DNA from: Paraspadella gotoi
Lineage: Eukaryota > Chaetognatha
Assembly: GCA_051294375.1 (NCBI GenBank)
Contig: CM119266.1
Coordinates: forward strand, 23,322,413-23,386,412
DNA length: 64,000 nucleotides
Reading direction: 5' to 3'
Translations under genes and position numbers: made by a program
The notes under the pieces: model-generated
The model's database searches: none
The model's input: only the letters and a program-made list of their open reading frames with translations
What the model was told of the DNA's origin: nothing
Shown here: positions 13,005 to 23,849 of the stretch, in pieces
How positions within the stretch are numbered: position 1 is the stretch's first letter
Layout of the letters: each line of letters starts with the position of its first letter

Positions 13005-13800
13005 GGTATGTGAGTAGAAAAGTGTGTGATGAACAAGGAACCAAATTTCGATGGAATCTTTGAGTGGAAATAAGGTTTAAAATTTGGAAACAAAAGCAAA
13101 AAACCTGTTTCAACTACATTGAATATGATCGTTTTTCCTTTTATAATTAAATGTATATGGCAGGATGTATTATAAATCAAATCATTAATCAAGTTAATTA
13201 TCAATTACGTCAATTAAATTAATACCAATAATTAAAGTAATCACGTGCAATCAATCCGTCCATCCATCCCACCTTTATAGCAAAAGCTCCAATCACTCGT
13301 GATTGGCTGGTTGGATTGGAATGAAAGTTTTTTGTGTGTGGGTAGGAACCGTGTGTGATAAAGCTGGACTATGAAGTTTCCGACGCGAATCGTGTGAGTG
13401 GAATGAGTTTAAGTGGAACAGAACATAAGTCGCATTTACCTAAAACATTTTTACTTATTTTAACCACATAAGTAAACTCATATTAATATAATTGGATGGA
13501 TAGATTGAGTTTCAAATTTTTTGTGTGGGTAAGAAAATGTGTTAACGAATGATATATACTATAGTTTCGGTGGAACCGTACGAGTGGAAACTGAGTTTAA
13601 ATGAAAAAAATATGAGTCAACCATTTAACTTGAATCTTTTTACTTATTTTAACGCCATAATAGATTGAGATTAAATTTTTTGTGTAGTGGGTGGAAAGTG
13701 GTGTGAAAAAAGCTAGAATAAAGTTTTGACGGAATTGTGCCAGTGGAAATGAGTTTAAATGGATAAAAACATAAGTCACATTTAGCTTGAATCTTTTAGT
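13005..13800. repeat. About 170-bp tandem repeat, 3 clear plus 1 degenerate copies
   Basis: Copies begin near 13005 (degenerate), 13330, 13515 and 13675. Each contains TTTTTTGTGTGGGTA, a GTGTG(A/T) block, AGTTT.GA/CGGAA, GAGTGGAA.TGAGTTTAA, ACATAAGTCACATTT and TTTTTACTTATTTTAA in the same order. Such subterminal tandem repeats are common inside non-autonomous DNA elements. Confidence 0.75.
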
Positions 13801-14084
13801 TATTTATGATTACTAACTTTATGATTACTATAAATGTTTGAATTAACTTACATTAAATTGAAATTAATGCAATGTGAAAAAATGATGCAATTTAAAAAAA
13901 ATTATGCAAGTTGAAAAATGATGGGCAAGCAGAAATAATGCAAGTTAAAAAAACTTCTAAAACGCATAAGGAATCGTCGGCAATTGCAAAGAGAGACGAG
14001 AAGAGAGAGAGTAGAGAGAACCGCGAATTCGCCAACAAGAGAGGCAAGAAAAATGAACGCATAACGGATTGTCGCAATTGGCAA

Positions 14085-14165
14085 TATTTGGTTATCATCG
14101 CATCTATATTTGGTTATCATCGGCGTCAATAATTGGTTATCATCGCATCAATAATCAATTCCATA
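14085..14165 (+). repeat. Short minisatellite, TTGGTTATCATCGCATCAAT type
   Basis: Three to four units of about 25 bp read TTTGGTTATCATCG(C/G)(A/C)TC(A)ATA. The same unit forms a longer array at 51360-51620. Confidence 0.8.
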
Positions 14166-14744
14166 CTACATCAATAAATTAACTATTAGCAAATCAATAT
14201 TCGTAATCCACATGCAATTATTCTTTTTTTTCCGGGCGGACTGTTTCATTAATTTTCTTTATACGCTAGCTGGCTCGAATGCAATTTACTACTTTTAAGA
14301 TTTTAAAAAAAAAATTTTTATATAAAATAAAAAAGAAAAATTGACAAAAAGTTGATTAAATTAATTAACAGTTTGAGCAAACGATATGCAGTAATGTACT
14401 ATTTTTTATTTACTGTACGAAAAGTGGCATTCCCTTTTCTTTTTAAGCGTAGTTTCAAACCTATTAAATAACAAAATAATTAATTAAGGTAAGTAATTTT
14501 TTTTAAATATTAAAAAGTTTTTAACCTATAGTCTTTTCTTTTTTTTTAAATTCTTTTAGGGCAAAACAAAGCAATTATCTGCTCTAATTCAATTGAGGCA
14601 TAATTTTCTTTTAAATCTTTCACAAACATTGTTAAAAATATCAATTTTTTTAACAAAGATTATCAAAATAAGGCTAAAATAATAGGTTTAAAAAATTTAA
14701 TTTGGGTAAGAAAAATAATTTAATTTATAATGCGAGGTATGTAA

Positions 14745-16095
14745 CATAGTCATTTTTCCGCTCTACAAGATAGGATTGGGTTTCGTCCGCTGTAGTAATA
14801 CAATCTTTTACAAAGATACTTTATTGAAAAAGTCATATTTTTTACCTTTTTTGCAAAATTTTTTCAAGAGTTGGCCACATTTACTGTAAATTTTTTTTTT
14901 GAAAACAAATGTTCCAAAAATATTTTAATAAATGATAATATGGGCACCTTTTACACAAACGGTTTTTTGATTTGAAAACTTTTCATATATGGAAAGGTCC
15001 TACTCTTTATGTCTGGCATTAGAAACTCCTCACCTTTTGTTGTGGCAATGTTAGTAACGAAAAGACTAGGTGAGACTCAAAATGTTGTGAGGTTTGTCCT
15101 CAATATTGCAACAAAATTTAAGTCCTTACTTAATCCTAGTCGCTTCGTGAAGAACGCTCTGCCCTTGCCGCTTCGGCCACTGAGAGAACGCTTCAATTGG
15201 CCTATTAAAACTAAAAAATCTTATTCTTTTTTTTCAATAAAAAACATATAAATAATGAGCACTTCTTCCCTTGATATCTTTGGCAAATCTTATTCTTCTC
15301 ATTTAAAATTTTGTAGCAATGTAATTTACATTTTCAAGTTACATTTTAAATTTTTTTTTCCAATACATGGACCCTATCATTTTTTATAAGGTTTTGAAAG
15401 GGATGATTTTCTTAAATTTTACAAATGTATGAGTCTGTAAAACACAGAACAAGAAATCAAAATTTTCAAAAACAAAATAGACTTTGGAATCAGCATGAAT
15501 GTCTGCTTTCAACTAATGACCTTTATAGTTTTTAAAACTATTTTAAATATAGTTTTAAGACTATAATAATATTTTTTATAATATTGGAAAATATTTGTTG
15601 GTATTTAAAATAATTTTTTTTAACAATTTTATTTGTGTTTATTTATTGAAAACTGGCTCTTGTTCAATGTATTCATTTTGTATAAACAAAAAGGAAATAC
15701 AATTACTTTGGTATTTCAGAATACTTTTGAATATTATTATGACTAAATTAACTTAATACAAACAAAAAAAATAATTAATTTAAAAAATTTTATTACAGTC
15801 GATTATGTAGGTCTTGTCTAGGAGTAATTTATGGAGAGCAAAAAAAATGAATAGGGCTAGCTTCATTACATAACTGCGGGCTAGAAGCAAATATTGTTAA
15901 AGAAAAATTTTAGGGTGCTGAGGACGCAATTTTTTGAATTTTAAAATCCGTCGCAACTGGGGAACACAACTAATAACCTTCCTCATCCATTACTCACAGC
16001 TGAAGGGATGATTTCAACTCCTAGTTGAGAGATATCGGGCTCGCCCTCCAGTTTTCGAGTAAAGAAAAAGAGTTACTGTGTTGAAGGAATAAGTC
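14745..16095 (-). repeat. Right long terminal inverted repeat of the 5-kb element
   Basis: Reverse-complement partner of 11077-12400. It ends in AGTAAAGAAAAAGAGTTACTG followed by flank GTTGAAGGAATAAG, which continues the homology to the left duplication arm. Confidence 0.8.
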
Positions 16096-16314
16096 AAAGA
16101 AAGAAAAGTAACAGAGAAAGAAATAAAAGACATGAGTAACGATGGAGAGGGAGTGACGAGCTCGGCCCGCCGGAATTAGATATTCATCTGCGCGAGGATG
16201 ATCGGCGCTCGAGTGGATGAAACGGATATGTCTCTTCTTGCGTTCGAGTGAATTATTCTTATTTTATTTGCGATTCGGCGAAGGAAGAGGAGAGAGAGAG
16301 ACGAGAGGAGAGAG

Positions 16315-16346
<32 letters not shown>

Positions 16347-17088
16347 TGAGACGAGAGAGAGAGAGAGAGACGAGAGCGAGAGAAGAGCATACAGACAGAG
16401 GGGGGCAGCGACTCAAGTTTTATTATTTATGAATTGGATACGAAGTTATAAAAAAAGGAGCAATTTTTGTGATGACTTTGTATTATTGTTTTATTCACAA
16501 AATTATTGTGTTTATCATTATCAGTTACATCTTTTCATGAATAAAGCCAAACGATTTCAGAAAAATGCGTCATAAAAAAAATAAAAAGAGGGACAAAAAA
16601 GATTTACAGCGACTTCTAGGAATCTCAAATCTTTGTTTTCCGACCAAAACTTTGCCTGCATTTTTTTTGGAACCGTGAAAGTCAGTTGAAGCGCAAGAAG
16701 AGGGAGAGGGTGTGTGAGGGAATATGAGAAGGAAAAACAAGAAAAAGAGAAGAGCGGAAGGAAATAACCGGAAGGGTCGGGGAATTAGGGTTATTATTTC
16801 GAATCTTCGGCTCTTTGACGGAACTCGTCGCTGCCGGTCGTCAAAATCTGGACGGACGGACGGAGGAATGACGCGGACCGAACGCCCTTTGAACGCAATT
16901 TCGACACTGAGACTGCGTCATAATTTGGGGCCATGGGGTCCGACGATTATACAATAGCGGGGGCGCCCCACCCGATATCAATTTGGGTCTATCCGAGACC
17001 TGCGAACCCATTTTTCGTATGATTATTTATAAACGAGAGAGACGAGAGAAACGAGAGGACTGAGGACGAGAGGAGACGAGCAGAGAGA

Positions 17089-17130
<42 letters not shown>

Positions 17131-17380
17131 AGTGGTTGGAAAACAGACAGAGATGCGTCGTTGAATGTGAACAAACTTTTCCACCGCGAAAAAAAAATCG
17201 TATTTACCTTCAGCCATTTTGTTTTCTTCTATCTTTTGTTCTTTTTGTTCTTTTTTTTCCTTTTTTAATCCATTTTTTTTTCCCCGTCGCCGACAGTTCA
17301 GTACAAGAAAGAGGCTCTTGATTAAATATGCAAATTGAGTTTAAGGTGTGAAGTTTTGAAAAATGATTTTTAGGAATATT

Positions 17381-17385
<5 letters not shown>
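16096..17385. repeat. Right arm of inverted duplication 1, outer part
   Basis: Reverse complement of about 4590-5780. It contains a GA microsatellite at 16285-16382 and another at 17082-17126. The POU octamer ATGCAAAT at about 17327 has its inverted counterpart near 4617. No gene was recognised. Confidence 0.88.
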
Positions 17386-17474
<89 letters not shown>

Positions 17475-18189
17475 GCCGGTTCGTTATTATAAAAAATTCA
17501 GAGAGAGAGGCGACCCAACGTAGCAGTACGTAAGACCCCCTTCTTTTCTCTTTTCTTATTCGTCATTTTTCTCTTTATTGTTTTTCTAAATCCTGTTTTT
17601 GTTTTCAGCTCAGGTTATTTTTTTTCCCAATTTTTCATTTCTCTTTTTTTCGCTTTCTTTCTTTCTTTCTTTCCTTCTTTCTTTCTTTCTTTCTTTCTTT
17701 CTTTTTTCATTTTTATATTTTCGATTTGTTTGCATGTTCCTACTTTCCTTTTTATCATCTCTTTATTCTTTCCTTCTACTTTTTCTTTTCCTTTTCTTTT
17801 CAATTCTCCCTTTTTTTTCCGACATATTTCTGTTTTCTTGCCTCGGTCTTGTTTTTCACTCGCTCCCCCTTCCCTCTCCCGAGTTCAAAGTCTCCTTCCA
17901 CTATTTTTTTTTCTTCAAAAAAATGCAAATCAATTCTGAGCAAAAAAGGAGAGCGATTTTTCACTGAGCGAAGTCGACGGGAAGAAAGAGAAAAATCGTT
18001 CCTCTGCCTTCGCTGCGTCTTTGATATCAGTTCCGCCGTCGTCGTCGTCGTTGTCGTCGTCGTAGTCGTCGGCGGCGGCGGCGGCTGCTCTACCAGTTTG
18101 TTTCTTTTTTTTTCAGTTTTATTATTAATATTATTATTATTGATGTTACAAAAATTAAGTTCTCTATTATGCTAGCCTTTTAATGAAAT
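17386..18189. other. CT, TTTC and GTC simple repeats
   Basis: A CT run at 17386-17470 and (TTTC)n at about 17655-17705 are followed by T-rich DNA. (GTC)n/(GGC)n lies at about 18030-18085. There is no gene. Confidence 0.6.
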
Positions 18190-18300
18190 GTGTGTGATGC
18201 AGGCCATAAACCACCAAAGCCTGTCCAAAGTCAGGGGCAAAATAGCTTAGTTAATAAATAAAGGGATAATTTTATCTTGGTTGTACCAATTTCATATAAT
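18190..18300 (-). repeat. Family A repeat fragment, minus strand
   Basis: The reverse complement contains AAATTGGTACAACCAA, GCCCCTGACTTTGGACAGG and GGTGGTTTATGGCCTGCATC, matching the units at 2616 and 2885. Confidence 0.75.
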
Positions 18301-19233
18301 TTTATAAAATTTACCTTAGCAAAATAAGATTTCTATAATAGAACATAAAATTAAATCACTTATTTAGTTACTACTACTTTTTATACTATCACCGATAGAA
18401 TTCGATCAAAGCGGCGCTATAGTTAAAACAAAAAGAATTCGAAAGCTTTTGAAAAAGAAAAACATTTTAATTTCGCAGCGAAAAATGTTCACTTTTGATC
18501 AGATTTCAAATTCCGAATGCATAAAATCATTAATTAAACCGGATTTTACGCAACGCGTCTGGGAGAAACTAAAGGAGACAGAGAGGATATAAAGAAAAGA
18601 AAAGAAAACAAGAAAGGAATTGGGACGGAAAAGAGAGAATATAATTAGAAAAGAAATAAGGAAATGATAATAAGAAATGAACTGGAGCAAAATTATCAGA
18701 TTTCCTTTATTACGAATTGAAAACCGTAACCGGTAGCAACGATCGTTTTGTCTCTCTTTCTAGATCCCTTTCTCTTTTTCTCTTTTTCTCTTTTTCTCTT
18801 TTCTCTTTTTCTATTTTTCTATTTTTCTATTTTTCTATTTTTCTATTTTTCTCTTTTTCTCTTTTTCTTCTTTTCTCTTTTTTTCTTCTTCGATGTTAAA
18901 ATTGAAATAAAACTATCGAGATCTTTTTTTTTTCGTTTTGACTCGAGCATGGGGAGGAACCAGACAAGGAGCAAGAAAAATATGGAAAAAGAAAAAAAGA
19001 AGAAAAAAGAAGAAAAAAGAAGAAAGCCTCCGGCCACGTCGCGATTCCGCGTTGAATGGAATGAGGAGAGAGAGCGAGACAGAGATGGAGAGAGAGACAG
19101 ACAGAGAAAGAGAGGGTGAAAGAGAAAAAAGTTTTGGAGATTTCGGAGCCCTGAAAGGATGAGAGAGAAAAAAAAAGGGGAACCACACACGTCGCGCAAA
19201 CACGCGGCGACAGAGAGAGAGAGAGAGGAGAGA

Positions 19234-19298
<65 letters not shown>

Positions 19299-20570
19299 AG
19301 AAGAGAGAGAGAGAGAGATTCCGGAGGCAAAAGAGGCGGTGAAACAGCCTCGACTTGGCGCGTCGTTCTGACACCCAAAACGATTTTTCAGCTCAAGCCG
19401 AGCCGGATGGTGGTGGAGCGGAAAGAGGGGGATTGTGAGGGTGGGAGTGAGTGGTCGGGGTTATGGGTGTGTGCAGTTGGAGCAGTGTTGGAGAATGACA
19501 GATGTGGCTGGCGTTGTACTGTGCCAGCTGGTATATTAGGGTTGGAGTAATGAAAAGATTGAGTGATTGAACATTATTTTTTTTTTGCCTATGGATATGT
19601 AATTAATAAATTTTAAATCTTTTTTGCAGTATAGTAAATTCAATTATTTATGTAGTAATATCCTTATAAAATCGTTAAATTTCAAAATATTTTTATTTTA
19701 TTTTTAATAACAGATTTGGATTCGCCATAAAAAATTAAGAAACTTTTATAAAATATGTTATATGATATTTTAATATTTGGATCACAAAACAAAACGTTTT
19801 AATATTTATAAGTTTCTATTACAGAGAATAAAAAAGTCTTTCTGTTTTAAATGCTGAAGATGACAGAATTTTTGATAACATGTTTTACGTTTTTAATTTA
19901 ACTTTTTATGAAGGATCTGAATATTTATTAAAATTATTAATAAATTATTAATAAAATTATTTTTAAAATTTACTATTTAATAAGAATATTACTACAAATA
20001 TATTATATTTTACTATTCTGTTCCCGAGACAATATGAACAAAATATTTTTTGTACTAGTTAATCATACTATCTCACTTCTAAATATCCTTGTTCGATCAC
20101 TCAAATAAATTTTTGGTTCTTGAGTGCTCCACTCTACTGTATATAGAGGGACTAAGAGGTGGAAATGGTGAGATTAGGAAAATGAAGCAGGAGCCGAGAA
20201 AAACAAGGGAATTCGGAACGACGTGATGAGACGTTAAAAAGTTAAGAAGCTAATAAGTACTTATGGAAGAATTAAAAGGAAAAATTACTTCAGTTGGGGC
20301 GAATTTAACTATAAGGACAACCAGTAGTTTTGCCAATACATGTTAAACGCTCTCAAGGGCTTAAACTAAACTTTTAGGGGAGAATAAAGGGAGAGAAAAG
20401 ATGTTAAAAAAATGAATGTGGATATATGGATATATGGATAACAAAAGAAATTGTAAGGAAAGGGTGAAAAAGTCGGCGAGACTGAAGATCCTAAGCTGAA
20501 GAAGTCGCCGCCCAAAACCTGAATCCACGAAGCAAACAAAATCCATCAACGACAAAACCGATTCGCGGCA

Positions 20571-20605
<35 letters not shown>

Positions 20606-21202
20606 AACAGCCTCGAGTGAGAGGAATTGTCGCTGGGGTGTGACTGAAGTGATTAGAAAAAGAAATTCTTTACAGTAGGAGTCCCTGCGTCTAAGCTAAT
20701 TTATTTTTTCATTATTTTCTTTGCAATAGTAGCGGTAGTTTTATTGACTATTCAATTCTGTATAAATGTGTTTTAATTTTTGACGAAGTAAACGTTTATC
20801 TGCCAAATTATCGAACTATTAAATTTGCCATCTGAGTTTTTCAGAAAAATTTGAACCAAATTTTTTAGATTTATTGAGATTACTGTCTTCTAAACTTAAC
20901 TATAAACATATTTGTACAATTTTTTTTATTACCCCTACTATTAAAACGATTTTTAGGATGGATAATAAATAATTAATATTATATTGAATCAAATCGTTTA
21001 ACAAATAAATAGAATAATAAATAGTAGTTATTTTTTAATATATGCAACAATGAAGAAAGTTATAAGAAGCGTACACTTTGAATTCCCATCGTTCATTACT
21101 ACTTCAATCCCCGACCCAAAACCCGACAACACGTCCGCGATCACTCTTTACATTTCCATCCCTTCACCCCTTCGCATCAACCTCACCCCACGTGAAACTC
21201 AC
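18301..21202. other. Presumed Scr intron, low-complexity and AT-rich
   Basis: Contents are (TTTTC)n at 18775-18870, GA runs at 19212-19319, AT-rich DNA at 19560-20110 and 20690-21050, and (ACG)n at 20570-20605. Sequence immediately beyond the Scr donor is intronic on the minus strand. No homeobox-like sequence was found down to position 1, so the intron would exceed 21 kb if the assembly is contiguous. Confidence 0.5.
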
Positions 21203-22772
21203 CGTGACTCATGTGAACCTTCCTCATCCAAGGATAAATCTGAACTTGAGGCGTCGATGACGTCGTCGTCGTCGGCGTCGTTTCTCCGTCGCCGTCGCTG
21301 CTTCCGGTCGACGCCGGGGAGGAGCCACCGGCGTCCCGGCCGCCGCCGCCGCCGCCGGAAGTCGACGAGGAGCTTCCCTTGGCGCCGTTGCTGTTGGAGG
21401 AGGAGGATCCGGAGGAGGAGGAGGCGTTCGAGGAAGAGTTCGAGGAGGAAGAGGCGGAGGAGGAAGAGGAGTTGTTGGAAGAGGAAGATGACGAGTTGTT
21501 GTTGTTGTTGTTGGAGGTCGTCGTCAGGGCTGGATTCGCCTCCGAGTTGGAGGAGGACGAGGAGGACGTCGAAGACGACGACGACGACGAGGAAGAGGAG
21601 GAGGAGGCGCCGTTGTTGTTGTCTTGCCTGGCGACGGGCGCCGGTTTCTGATCCTGCGGAAGATGGTGATGATGTTGATGATTGGCGCCGAGAGACGGCG
21701 TCGTCTGCTGCGTCGTGGGAGAAACGCCGGCGCCGCCGTGGAAGTGTTCGCTGCCGCGTCCGCCGCCGACGCCGCCCTGACCCCCGGGACTCACCCCGCC
21801 GCCGCCGGCCGTCGAGGGAGAAGGCGGCGGCGCCAAGTGGGTGGAGTGGTGATGGTGGTGAGCGGGAGGCGGCTGCGGAGTCGCCGCGCCGAGGCCAGCC
21901 ATGTGGTGGCTATTGTGCAGAGCCTGCGGCGAGGCGGCGTTCTGCTGCTGATGGCGGGAGGCGGAGGAATGGTGGAGGTGGTGACTTTGATGGAGGTGGT
22001 TGTGCTGTTGGTGGCCGGCGATGGAGGAGACGGAGGGAATGGGCACCTGAGGAAGGGGGTCAAGGGAGTTTAAGGTTTTAACTAATTTTTTTTAAACTAT
22101 TTAATTAACTAATTTAAAAACAAGGGTCCTCGAGAAGGTTAGATTTTCATGTCGGCGACGTGGGAAATATAGATTTTTACACTGGTAGAATTAATATAAC
22201 TATTAGTATAAATTTATAATCATTATCTTCACTATCATTAGCATTATACATTTATAAACATTATCTTCACCATAATTATCATTATGAGCCCAACCTTTGA
22301 GTAAGCGCCGGCGTTGGCGACGGTGTTGGCGACGAGATCGGCGCCGAATCCCCCCATCGACGCCGGCGAGGGCGACCCGCTCTCCATCGAGGGACTCGGA
22401 CTCAGCGGCGGCTCCACGAACCCTCCTCCATTGTCCACGCCGTTGTGCTGTTGCTGCTGTTGCTGCTGCACCGAGAGTTGTTGAGAGCTGCTGTGTTGAT
22501 GGTAGCCGCCATGGCCCAGAACACGCGCCGTGATGGCGCGGCCGGCGGCGGCGCGGCGTAGGTGCGCCCAGGAAGTTGGGAGCGGCGGGTTAAGCGCTTT
22601 GGAAGGCGGCGGCGATGCTGTTCGGGTCGTGCTGCGACGAGAATGCGTGCTGCTGCTGCTGTTGACCGGCGGGGTCCATGCCGCCTGGCTGCTGCTGCTG
22701 CTGCTGTTGACCGCCGTAGCACTGGTTCGTTGCGGCCGCGGCCGAGAGGGAGTTGACGAAGTAGGACGACAT
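21203..22772 (-). CDS. Scr: Sex combs reduced (Hox5), N-terminal exons, partial
   Basis: Hox transcription factor that specifies head/prothorax segment identity in arthropods; it acts in the nucleus. The coding part seen is exon 1 (22772-22295) and exon 2 (22046-21203), joined in phase 0 across a 248-bp intron. The start is ATG at 22772-22770: MSSYFVNSL is the conserved Scr/Hox5 N-terminus. Next come two poly-Gln runs, a Pro/Ser segment, His-rich and Gly-rich stretches, a long Ser/Asn tract and the PBC-binding hexapeptide IYPWM (codons 21225-21239). The protein reads QIYPWMRKVHMSHG and stops at donor G^GTGAGT (21203/21202, phase 1), the usual place between hexapeptide and homeodomain. RKVHMSH parallels vertebrate Hox5 RKLHISH. 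The homeodomain exon is absent from the window. Exon 1 changes frame between about 22595 and 22500 (TAA at 22592-22590), probably sequencing indels. Dfd, Antp and Ubx have different N-termini and hexapeptide contexts. Confidence 0.93.
21260..21625 (-). repeat. Poly-Ser/Asn tract in Scr exon 2
   Basis: AGC/TCC/TCG and AAC codons in runs encode long Ser stretches broken by Asn, then a Gly-rich and Thr-rich segment before the hexapeptide. Codons are mixed, so selection on the protein or repeated slippage with codon mutation is more likely than a recent pure microsatellite. Confidence 0.85.
22047..22294 (-). other. Short intron within the Scr N-terminal region
   Basis: Donor AAAG^GTTGGG at 22295/22294 and acceptor TTCCTCAG^GTGCCC at 22047/22046. 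The intron is AT-rich between GC-rich coding blocks, and both exon ends are phase 0 (..AYSK then VPIPSV..). Read-through gives a non-Hox-like tail and a stop. Confidence 0.8.
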
Positions 22773-23000
22773 GTCTTCGGTCGGGAAACGACGGAGAACC
22801 GACGATGTCGTTTCTTTGTCTAATTTGTCCCTTTGTTAACTTTGTTCGTTATTTGTTTTTTTTTATATATTTTAAAAGAGCAGGCCGCGCGAACGGGTTA
22901 AACTTAACCTCTTCAAGACGACGCCGTTTCCGAGTAGAGACGGTGGCGCCGCTGCGATCCTGAGCGCCGTTTCCATCCAGAAAACGAAGACGCCGATTTG
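22773..23000 (-). promoter_or_regulatory. Scr 5' flank with TATA-like and GGTGGCGCC motifs
   Basis: Reading on the minus strand, AAAATATATAAAAA (about 22862-22876) lies about 90-100 bp before the ATG and could be a TATA element. GGTGGCGCC at 22942-22950 resembles the CTCF core. The ATG context (AAGAC-ATG) is acceptable. No transcription start can be fixed from sequence alone. Confidence 0.4.
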
Positions 23001-23715
23001 ACCGGAAGTTCAGATTTGTAACCTGTTTTTTTCTTTTACGCCCGCGCGTGACGCAAAGATGGACTGATGGTTAAAAACTCTTTGTTTTGTTTTTTTTGGT
23101 TTTTTTGTTTTTTGTTTTTGAAAGGAGAAAGAATGTCGACGCGTTTCAACGCTAAAAAATCGAAGGAAATCTCTTTGCGGCGAATTCGGGAGAAATAAAA
23201 AACAAAAGAAGAGAGAGAGGAAAGACAACTTAAAAACTGGAAAAGGGAAAAAGATAAATTTGATTAAACATAAACTTCGTTCCAAAAAAATGGATAACAA
23301 TTTAATATTAACATTGACGCGATTCTAAAACAGAATCTTCACAGTCGCGAGCGAGGCACGATATAGTTTGTAAACGATTCTTTATTATTTTTCGATTTCA
23401 AACTTCGGTCTTTGCAAGAGAAAAAAAACGTTGTTATGATTTTCGATCTTTTTGTTTACGACGTCTTTGACACTGAGAAAAATTGAAAGAAAAACGGGTA
23501 TTTGTTCAATATTTTTTTTCCAGGAAGAGGCCACTGGCCAAGGTCGAGTAGACTTTTAAAAAACCGACGGAATCACGTAACTTTTTGGGGTTTTTTTGAA
23601 ATTTGTTTTGGTGTTGTTTATTAAATTCTGAAAGAAAGAGGTGGAAGAGAATGAAAGAAAAAAGAAAGAAAGAAGAAAAGAAAGAAAGAAATATATAAAT
23701 AAATAAATAAATGAA

Positions 23716-23746
<31 letters not shown>

Positions 23747-23751
23747 ATATA

Positions 23752-23790
<39 letters not shown>

Positions 23791-23797
23791 AGAAATA

Positions 23798-23849
<52 letters not shown>

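Larger units (their letters stand above)
12401..14744. other. Internal unique region of the 5-kb element
   Basis: No long ORF is present. A motif GCATAAGGA(T)GCGTCGGCAATTGCAA at about 12440-12465 recurs in direct orientation at 13965-13990, each time followed by a GA run. The rest is AT-rich, with the tandem repeat listed separately. Confidence 0.6.
11077..16095. mobile_element. 5-kb non-autonomous element with about 1.3-kb inverted termini
   Basis: The element interrupts the right arm of inverted duplication 1; the left arm carries the corresponding empty site near 5805-5815 (CCTTCAACTATCTCGC). Both ends start CAGTAACT and are near TTTCTTTACT and ATATCTCTCAACT. They align in inverse orientation with many substitutions over about 11077-12400 and 14745-16095. 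Flanking TTA/A(TA) remnants suggest a TA target duplication, although indel noise blurs this. No transposase-like ORF is visible, so it looks non-autonomous. The TA target and CAGT ends would fit a Tc1/mariner-type element, but the long divergent termini also fit a foldback element. The superfamily is unresolved. Confidence 0.75.

Noticed and set aside
14085-14165. Possible CRISPR-like array (regular repeats)
   Set aside because: Units are head to tail without spacers, in a eukaryotic genome; it is a minisatellite.
20800-20880. GAACCAAATTTTTT as a possible reversed fragment of a homeobox (QIKIWFQN)
   Set aside because: Flanking codons do not continue a homeodomain in any frame.
21050-22081. 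343-residue Arg-rich open frame on the plus strand
   Set aside because: It is the antisense shadow of the GC-rich Scr exon 2; its composition follows from poly-Ser and Asn codons read backwards.
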